Assembly (NCBI GenBank): GCA_030737875.1
Contig: CM060923.1
Span: 176,059,696-176,123,695, forward strand
DNA from: Allium sativum
Taxonomy: Eukaryota; Streptophyta; Magnoliopsida; Asparagales; Amaryllidaceae
Length of the DNA: 64,000 bases
Reading direction: 5' to 3'
Part shown: in pieces, positions 55,809-64,000 of the stretch
Layout: each line of letters opens with the position of its first letter
Numbering within the stretch: position 1 is the stretch's first letter
The notes under the pieces: generated by a model
What the model saw: only the letters and a program-made list of their open reading frames with translations
What the model was told of the DNA's origin: nothing
The model's database searches: none
Translations under genes and position numbers: made by a program

Positions 55809-57560
55809 TTAGGTTTAAGATTTTGTATAGATGGTGAGTGAAGTTATTTATATTTTTAAAATATAAATATATTATATATAAACCTAGATCCATAAAAGAA
55901 AACACTAAATAGGAAGAGTGACATATCAAAAAGAATTGGGATATCAGTTATGTGCACTTAAGGAATGGTTATGGAAATTTGAGAATAAGAGACCCTTAGG
56001 AGGTTTGGGTGAAAAGTGTACAATGTGTCTTGTAATGGAAAAGATGGATCCCATATGTTAGCATTTCAGATTAGTGAGTTTAGATGTTGAGCCTTATAAG
56101 TTGGAAAAGAGTAAGAAGGAAATAGATTAGGATTATATATATATATATATATATATATGAGAAAAATGTGATATATTTTGGAAACGGTGATTTCCTATGG
56201 AATTTTTGTCTAAACTGAATTCTTTCATAAAAGTGTGTACGCTATAGAGCATGTATAGCTAAATAGTTTTTAAGCTATAAAGTAAGAAAGGATTAAATAA
56301 CAAAGCATAGAAAAGATTGCATTTTTGTCAAAACAAAAATTTTCGCTAAGGATAATTTTGAAGACCTATATTCTTTTGACAATAATTTTTGATGATTGTT
56401 TTGACATAAACTTTGGTGGGTGGACAATATAAGTTGTAAAGATATAGAATAAAGTAGATGTTTGGGATAAGTTTAGAAATTAACACCTTGTTGTAAGTAA
56501 GTGAACTGGCATAGTAAAAATGAGCAGTTGTGAAACTAGCTGAGAATAGTTATCCTTGTCTACTCCAGTTTTTATGTTTTGAAAAAAAGGAAGAGGTTTT
56601 GTGTTTTTTTATGAGTTGTCATTTTGGAAAAAAATAAGCTTTAATGAAGAAAAATAAAGTTTGAAAGCGTTTACTTTTTGGAAGGAAAATAAATGATGAG
56701 GCCAAATTGCGTTTTTAAATCATGGAGTATGTAAGGATTAAAACCTAAGGAAGATAGGGGAATATTTTGAGGCTATATAGTAGATAGCAAGAATTGTTTT
56801 GGAATGACAGTAAATTCCCGTAGAGTTCATAAGTACTATAAACCCTAGGTTGTTTCCTGGAAAAGACTGTTAGTACACAACGAAGACTAGTTGTGATAAG
56901 TTGATGGTAGTGGACAAGTGAGTTGTTTAGATCCTGTGGTTTGGACTTTTCTTTATTAGTGGGGACATGGTCCTAGGATTCTTAGCCCTTTGTAGTAGCT
57001 TTGTAGTGTGCTCGTTTTCCTATTTTGGTTTAGAAAGAATTAATTAGAAGGCTTATTTAAAATCAAACTTAGATCAATGGAATAAGTTGAATAAGCTAAG
57101 GAAGAAGGTGATAACATAACTAAAAGAAATCAACGATAACAACTACAAAAATAAAGCAACAAATATGAAAAATGGAAAATTTTGAGAAATACAAAAGAAC
57201 TGGATTTTTTCCAAAGTAAGTTGGAAAAGAAAATTTATAAAAAAGGAAATTTTCTTATGTAAGCTGTGCTTGGATAGGAAGGTTGGAAATTCTTATATAA
57301 TAGTTGTATAAAATCCAAGTACGGATAGAAAAGGTACATAAAAGAGAAATGGAAGAAGTAAAGTTTTCCGTTTTCTACCTTTTTGTAACATAAGAAATAG
57401 GATTCAGAAAATTAGTCTTTTCTATAATTCGTAAATTTAAAATTGGTTGGTAGTGTTTGGATGCAAAAATTGGATGAACTACGCTTTTGCTCTATAAGAG
57501 TGTAGGAATAATTTGCAAGTTACATTATATATGTGATTGTGGGTGGCTGGAGGTAAGCAA
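55809..57560 (+). other. Internal DNA after the PBS, no coding region seen
   Basis: Gag would be expected here, but no frame on the plus strand shows capsid or zinc motifs. The DNA is AT-rich with an (AT)n run at 56,139-56,158. Either the element is a non-coding derivative like the LARD or its coding region lies beyond later insertions. Confidence 0.5.
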
Positions 57561-57834
57561 GTCTAAATTCAAAAAACTTCCCAAATTTTCAATGGCTTCG
57601 AATGGTTACAACGGTTTATAGGTCACTGATCACCAATGGCTTTCAACGTTTTTTCCCAACGGTTTCCAATAGATAATTGGTCAGTTGGTTCTGCCACATG
57701 TCCATATTTGTCGTTGGAGGCCATTGGGAGTACTTCACTGATGTCATTGGAAAGCATTGAGAAATGTTGGTACGTATACCAATGGGGTTTCCAATGGCTG
57801 GTTGCCGTTGGAAACCACTGTTCTTCTTGTAGTG
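57560..57834 (+). mobile_element. CACTA transposon end with subterminal repeats
   Basis: The right end TTCTTCTTGTAGTG is CACTACAAGAAGAA when inverted, a classic plant CACTA terminal repeat. Inside are many CCAATGG, CCATTGG, TTCCAA and TTGGAAA words in both orientations. AAA follows as a possible 3-bp target copy. The opposite end was not found. Confidence 0.75.
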
Positions 57835-57837
57835 AAA

Positions 57838-59300
57838 AGATATTAAATTTTGATGATCTTCCAAATATAGTTAATAGGAAGTATCTTTAGAAAAGATATG
57901 TAACACTCCAACACTGATGTTTATAAAAATATCTAAAAGTGATATTATATCATTGTTTAACACTATAAAAGCATTGCACGCGGATATGATCATGAGAAGA
58001 TCTCAAATTTATATAACATATACATTTCTGAAATATTTTAAGTATCCAGAAGATACTCTTATTTTGTCATGAATGCATCTCTTTTAATAAATTTTAAAGA
58101 GGAGATGTGAAGAGATGTCTCTATATAGTTATAACTATGCATTATTCTATGGTAAGTTATCATAATTGATGTTCATGATATCTGAGACGTAGTTGAAGAA
58201 TAGAACTTAAAATCGTCAAATTGGATATATAAATTATTAGAACTAGAAGTCCAATATGGTTCCAAATTAGATATTCTAAACATTATCATACAGTTTTTAA
58301 GGATTCACAACCAAGGGAAAATTAATAGTTTGGATATTTGTAAAAATTTATTCAAGAACCGCTAACTCAAATGAGAAAGAATATAAAAATATTTATATAT
58401 AACACGTGGATGCACATATATATGTAGATATTTAACTAACAACCTGAGGTTCATATGATCAAGTAAATATCAGCTCATTTTATAGATTATGCAAAGATAT
58501 CACTCAGTGATTTAAGTTTTCTCTTACACCTAAAGAGTCAACACATCAAAAACCATCAAACTTATAGAGGAGGCTAGTGCTATATAAATGACTTGAAGGC
58601 TATTACAAAAATGGTCAACACAAAAAAAAAAGTGAAACTTTTGACTAAGCGCCGAAAGCAAGACCCTTCATGTCTGTTGAAAGGTTAATTACTATTTAAA
58701 CGGAAAGGTCTCATAGCCCTCAAGAAATATTAATAACTCTTTACTGATGGGTTAATGTCCTTTCATATTGAAATTAACATAAAAAAGATAAGGGGGTAGA
58801 CTTGCTACAAACGAAATCCATTCTTCCCACTTAATACTTTGAATTTACCCTTTATTGATCATTAGATAAATATAAGTATTTCGGAGTTAAAACTGAGAAA
58901 TCCTCAAGTTGATTTAGAAAATAGGGTTTACACTTCAGAATTTGAATATAAGAGTTTAATGAGAGAAGTCGGTCCACATTCTAGCCCCGGGGTCATATTT
59001 ATAAAATTCAACCAGATCGCCGTGAGTGGAATTCTACCATAATGTAATGGCAGATCCAAAATGTATTCCTAAGAGTAAAGGGGGTTCGAATATATATATA
59101 TGTGTGTGTGTATATATATATATTGGTTGTGCGTGAATAGATATGAATTTATAGGCAAGTCCAATCCCAATATCTTGATTCCAAGTGGAAATACAGTGTA
59201 TCCTCATATATTTTTGTATGTATGTATATATATGTGTATATATATATATATCATCCGCTCCCTTCAACTCGAATGCCTTCACTCTCCGGCTTTTGGTGGA
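57838..59300. other. AT-rich stretch with dinucleotide repeats
   Basis: No gene is seen. (AT/GT)n runs occur at 59,091-59,123 and 59,215-59,252. AATGGCAGATCC (59,046) and GGGGTTCGAAT (59,081) recall pol III A and B boxes of a SINE, but the B box is incomplete. Confidence 0.5.
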
Positions 59301-61770
59301 ATTGAAATGGGAGGGTAATGGAAATGGTTGAGGTTTATCGCTTAAGGTTGTTGACATTGGTACAAGATATGATGTGTCGGGTGTTATTTGAATATATGTT
59401 GTCGAAGTCACCCTTCGAAGGCTTCATTTCGAAAGTTCCTTTCCCGATAATTTTAGAGGCGATGATCTTGTTTGCAACACCTACGATTGTACGTTCTGGT
59501 TCCTCCGAAGGAGTTGCTTACTTGAAATAATGGCCATTAAACGATGCCTTATCTGCCAAAAGTGATATTCTGGGACTAGAGTGATGTTCTTCTTGGTATT
59601 TTCTCCCAAAGTTCCTCCCGACATGGAAACAAGTTCTTCTGACTTGACTACTCTTTAGGTTCCCATGATCCTTTGCTTGGCTTGAAATTTAGAGAGGAGA
59701 CCCCTCTGATCCTTTTAAGGGCTTATGGCATTGCTAGTGTTTCTCTGGGATCCCACCGATAGACTTATTTTGCCATTCTACGATCTTAGTCTGGTCGAGA
59801 GCTTCTTCCTAGCACTGGGAGATGGCCCCTTTTTACTCCATTGAAAAGGGTAGTGACATTTATGGAAACTTGATTCTATTCCTTTCTAACTCTTAGGTGA
59901 ATATTCATAACTTGCATAAGTGTTAATGTATCCTTTCATCCTTACCGAAGGGTTCTCTTCATCATTCTCTGTTTTTGGTGGCTCACATTGTTGTCCTTCG
60001 AACTCAGCCGGTGCTTTGACGAATCCAAAAGGCTTATTTAGCTCTTGCATGGATTGTGCTTTAATTTTCCTTCATGATCTTTTCTTGATTTACTCTAATG
60101 CTTCTGTTAGCCTGTGCTTGATGTTCCCAAAGGCCCTTTTCATCCCCAAAGGTTCCTTTCTCAAGCTTTTCTTCATAATGCCCTTAATGACGTTCTTTTG
60201 ATATTTCTAAAGGCTCTTTTTTATTCTTTTGAAAGCTATTTTTGATTTTCTCGATAGCTTTTCTTCTTGCCTTTGCCAACTATCTTTTATGCAATGGTTG
60301 AGTGGATATTTTGGTTAACATTTAGCCCCTACTATGAAAAATGCTTTTGTTCTTTAGGATAAAATTCTTAGTGGTCATGTCAGCACCATAGATAACAATG
60401 CCTTTAGTGCCTCTTTACATCCTACGAAATTAGCAATTCTGAATAAGTAATTTAACAATTTCATCAACACTACTTTAGTTTTCTAATAGCAGTTGTTGTT
60501 GCTTTGTAATTTATTGATGATAAAGTTTCCAAAAACAAGTTACTTACTGCATAAAGAATGAGAAGTTACTTGTTGACTGTTGTCTGTTGTCTGAAGGATG
60601 ATGATTAAGATATCACCACCACCCTTTAATTCCTCCCAGTCTGGAGGGCTAAAATAAGGACACACATTTCAAAGAATTATATATTAGTCAATTAATTAAT
60701 AATATAAAAACTTATTAAAATGCTTGTGATCCATCAACAATCATAAATAGCTGAAATGAATAATAGAAATTGAAATCTATTATAAACATGAAAAGATGGA
60801 TTATACTGCGAGGCTATGAACGTAAAAGATATTCAAATGTACTATTTAACCATTCAAAAAGCAATAAAAATATCTTCAAGGAATCATATAAAGTCATAGA
60901 ACTGCAACTTGTTCAAGATTTCCATCTCATGGACAAAAATGAATTAAATTCTCATTAATAAAGATGTAAATCACTTTCTTGCAAGTCAAGCCAAATAGAA
61001 ATTTCTAGAATTGAAGAAGTGTTTATAAAAATTATAAGATTAAGAAAATAACTTAAACAAATGCATCATTAATTAAGTCCAAAATTTCTTTCCATGTAAC
61101 CGGGAATAAAACAGAAATCTCAAAATTCATAAAGGGAGCGGAAACGATATTCAATGTTCTATTAAAGCACTCAAACATCGCCAAATAATATCGAAAGCGA
61201 AAATCGCTAAATTTGAAATTTAAGGAAGTCACAAGAATGTTTGCAATTCATCAATAAAAAAAATGCACTAAAAGATGTTCAAATATATCATATGCTTTTT
61301 TAAATAAAATGAAATTGCTAAGTTATGGGAGAAAGTCAAGAAACAATGAAAATATTAGAATTCACCCAGAATTGCAACGTCATGGGTAGGAATTTATGAC
61401 TAGGGTCTATTATGAAGAGATCAAGAATTATAGAAATATCAAATATCTATTCAGTAACGAATCAAATGAACAACTTATCCCAAACGCATTCAAAAGCAAC
61501 ATACAATTAGAAACTACCCTTACAGTATCGAGAGTGTAATCACCAAAACAAAACAAAATATAGCGATATGACTATATTCGAAAGTTAGCAAGAATTTATT
61601 GTGCATTCATCCATAAATTTCCTGGGGACATACGTTATTAGAAGCCATTCGCATATGTTGTATCAGGAAAACTATATACCAATAGAAGTTATCAAACAAA
61701 AATATCATTCTACAGAAACTAAACCAATTTTTATTTCTATAATAAATTAACCCTACTTATCATTAAGCCA
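59300..61770. other. Low-complexity stretch with possible decayed coding on minus strand
   Basis: At 60,270-59,910 the minus strand shows lysine/glutamate-rich frames broken by few stops, e.g. KARRKAIEKIKNSFQKNKKE and ELNKPFGFVKAPAEFEG, which look more like old coding sequence than chance. I cannot name a family. 60,700-61,770 is plain AT-rich DNA. Confidence 0.3.
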
Positions 61771-61774
61771 TTTA

Positions 61775-62045
61775 ACCATTCAGTAGTAGTTCCATTCGGT
61801 TTCCTGGTCATCTGACCATTCTGTAGAAGTACCATTAAGCTTCCTACCAGTTTGACCTTCAGTAGTAGTTCCATCCAGACATCCAACTATGCGACTGTTT
61901 GACCGTTCAACGAGGTAGTTCTGTTTGGTCATTTAGCTATTCAACTCCCCAGTTGAGCAATTTTGTTTGGTTATTTAGTTATTCAAACGTTCAACTAAGT
62001 AATTTCACTCGGTTATCTAGCTATTCAACTACTAACTCCTTAGTC
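61775..62045 (+). repeat. Diverged 38-45 bp tandem repeats
   Basis: At least five units built on ACCATTCAGTAGTAGTTCC, then a CGGTTT or CTTCCT part, then TGGTCAT.TG or TTAGCTATTC. Later units shift to TTCAACT.AGTAATTT.ACTCG with GGTTATTTAG. Spacing is irregular. Confidence 0.65.
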
Positions 62046-62439
62046 TAATTTTTTGTTTATACCAAAAAGGTTGATCATGGCATCTTGTACTACTATTCTT
62101 AATGAAAATTTCTCTCTTGATGGATTACATTGGTTCTTGTAACCAAATCGAATTTGTTTTGTCTATTATATCAGTTTGTCTGATTTCTTCATTCCATTAA
62201 AAGTGACAATTCTTGTTTGATTCCTCTTTACCAGATTCCCATTTAGTGGTATTCTACTAATATTTCCAAGTTTTTTTTTAATAAAGAGTCTATGTTTTCT
62301 TTGGTTACAACTTGATTAGTCTATGTTCACTTATATAATGTACTTCTTAATCATATTGATCCCTTTATCATGAAGGTTCCCTTCCTTACATATGTTATTG
62401 TAACTGCTGTTTATTTTTGATGATCACGAATTAACTGGA

Positions 62440-62725
62440 TAACCCTCCCTATTGGAGGAATTTATAATACGAAAATTTACAATGAAGACTCTTTGGTCTA
62501 GGTTACTTAGATCTTCCCCCTCTAGGAGAATTTGGTTAGATATCCACAATCATGTAGGCTGTTTGCTATTTAGCCTTCTCCCTCTAAGAGGACTCCATCT
62601 CGTTAGATGATGATTTTCATAAGGTTCCTCGGTCCTCTTTCCTCAAAAGGAAAGACTCCAATAAATGGAGATGTGGTTTTTAAGGTTCCTCAACCCTCTT
62701 TTCTTAAGGGGAAGGTCTCTAAATG
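62440..62725 (+). repeat. Series of short inverted repeats
   Basis: Words such as CCTCCCTATTGGAGGA, CCCCTCTAGGAG, CCTCTAAGAGGA, CTTTCCTCAAAAGGAAAG and CTCTTTTCTTAAGGGGAAG lie 50-70 bp apart, each able to fold into a small hairpin, often followed by a GGTTCCTC word. Confidence 0.6.
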
Positions 62726-63580
62726 GATTTGAGACATCCAGTTCCTGCTTTTACTTTCATTGATTCTGATGTTGAGCGAAATGCCTTCCCAATTTTAAAG
62801 TTATTGAGTTGATTTATGCCTTTAGCTTATCTTTTCCTCATAAGGATTTTGCACCATTCTGGGTTTGCAGTCGATAGACCCTTAGATGTTTTAAGGCTCT
62901 TTGACTTTATATCCTCCGTCGGGGCCTCACTTGAATTTTCGAAGATTGCTGAATATGTCATTTGTATTTTTTATTCTTCTTCCTATGAGAGATTTTTTTC
63001 TTTTGGGTCCTTTGTGAATCTCATAGCAGGAGTAGATTTTTCGTTCACCTACGAAGGCATTTAAACTTTTATTCGAAAACAAGATTAAATATAATTTGGT
63101 AAAATCGAATTTGTTAGAGTTTAGGGTGTCCATTGTATGATCCAAATGAAAAATGGGAACTTATGTCTGAATGTGCTCCCCTCTTTTTATTTTTCCTGAG
63201 AACATGCTAATTGCTTCCATTGAATTCCTGAAGGAATTTAAACTTTAATTTCCCTTCAAAGCATCCTCGCCATGTTCTTGTTACACATCTTAATACAAGT
63301 AATTCGAGGTAACAACAGAGAGACATCTTTTATAAATTGGCTCTACTTTTGCCTTTTCCTTTACAGACGATTTGTTTTTTTTGTAGCATCGACAAGTTTA
63401 TGAATCCTTGACGCTTGGAAAAGTTCCAATTTTTACCAACAATGACACTTGGAATTTTGTCATTTTATGATCAATTATGAACATAAAATAAAATGCAGAA
63501 GTAAATAAATGAACTTTCCATGTTAGAAAAACTTAAGATCAAGCCTTGTCGAAGCAATGTGACATCCTTAACGGTTCGTC
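62726..63580. other. AT-rich stretch without recognised genes
   Basis: Short frames occur on both strands (for example 62,816-63,064) but none shows family features. Confidence 0.5.
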
Positions 63581-63599
63581 TCATGGAATTATTTCCTTA

Positions 63600-63730
63600 A
63601 GATTTCTTTAGTGAAATCTTTTTATTCCATTATGGATCATTTGTGACATATCACAACATTCTTTAGTTCGATATCCATACGCTCGGGGATAAGTACAGTA
63701 GCTCCTTTCTCTATCTGATTCTGAAGGGTT
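63600..63730 (-). pseudogene. Possible gypsy gag zinc-finger relic
   Basis: On the minus strand near 63,690-63,610 one frame reads YCTYPRAYGYRTKECCDMSQ, then MIHNGIKRF. This resembles the Tat-type gag motif YC.YH...GH.T..C..L...I..LI..G with the second His changed to Tyr. Only this motif is recognisable. Confidence 0.3.
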
Positions 63731-64000
63731 TCTCACGCGATAACTTATATTAAGCTTTTCCACTTTCTAGTTTTTCTCTAGGTTCCTTCTTTCGTTGAGC
63801 TTTTCTTTGTTTCGGATGAACTTTCCTATTTGAGAGTAAAAGTCATGCAATCCTTTACACTCGTTCAAGATAAGTTCTTTCCAAAAGAGAGTGAGCTCAA
63901 GTAATGATTAATGTATGGCTACTAGATTTTCTGTATTCGTTGTACCTATTACCTTGAGTGATCCGGTAATTTTTAGGTAACTTTTGGTTGATTCTATTAG

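Noticed and set aside
59046..59095. Possible pol III A and B boxes (AATGGCAGATCC, GGGGTTCGAAT)
   Set aside because: The B box lacks the final CC, no tRNA-like body or poly-A tail is seen, and no target duplication could be found.

Overview
The window is nuclear DNA of a flowering plant, probably a eudicot with a large, transposon-rich genome. It holds a spliced MAP65-type microtubule-protein pseudogene, an auxin-responsive SAUR-like fragment, and many plant-type transposons: Ty3/gypsy of the Tat and Tekay/Del kinds, Ty1/copia, PIF/Harbinger and CACTA. I see no intact host gene, rRNA, tRNA or CRISPR array. Base composition is mixed: the gypsy coding body in the first 6.7 kb is clearly richer in G+C than the AT-rich rest. 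All identifications come from reading motifs by eye; no database search was possible.

Layout. (1) 1-7702: a decayed Tat-type Ty3/gypsy element on the minus strand (integrase, archaeal-type RNase H, RT, protease, gag, PBS, 5' LTR). It sits inside the gag of an older gypsy element (gag 7703-8035, PBS about 8203, LTR from 8219). (2) 8.8-13.6 kb: AT-rich DNA, then four exon remnants of a MAP65 pseudogene (minus). (3) 14.05-15.85 kb: a gutted gypsy element keeping one LTR, the first codons of gag and a stub of the other LTR. (4) 16.2-18.5 kb: a CACTA end, a copia RNase H relic, one unidentified exon, a possible LTR piece and the SAUR-like fragment. (5) 18,545-20,060: a complete small copia element with 208-bp LTRs and only a gag gene (TR-GAG type). 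(6) 20.36-22.2 kb: a PIF/Harbinger transposase relic (minus), then the first part of a second one (plus).

The centre, 22.2-48.9 kb, is a nest built from one retrotransposon family with about 6-kb LTRs. A family member (22,206-41,690) inserted into the second Harbinger gene. A newer copy (23,846-37,458) then inserted into that one. This newer copy has two LTRs of 6061 and 6007 bp around only 1.5 kb of non-coding DNA with a recognisable PBS and PPT, so it is a LARD-type non-autonomous element. A third family LTR (42,760-48,849, opposite strand, perfect 5-bp target duplication) is a solo LTR at the 5' splice site of an unidentified host gene. These LTRs carry several tandem arrays and a conserved non-coding block of about 0.7 kb.

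(7) 48.9-64 kb: AT-rich DNA, a TRIM-like LTR (51,789-51,978), a Tekay-like 5' LTR with PBS (51,987-55,808) whose element has no visible coding region, a CACTA end at 57,834, and a long low-complexity tail with diverged minisatellites and a possible gypsy gag zinc-finger relic near 63.65 kb.

The most useful observations are the LARD nest with its restorable target sites, the gag-only copia element, the conserved block and promoter-proximal duplications of the long-LTR family, and the palindromic arrays with 21-24 bp spacing about 100 bp upstream of the TATA box in two unrelated LTRs.
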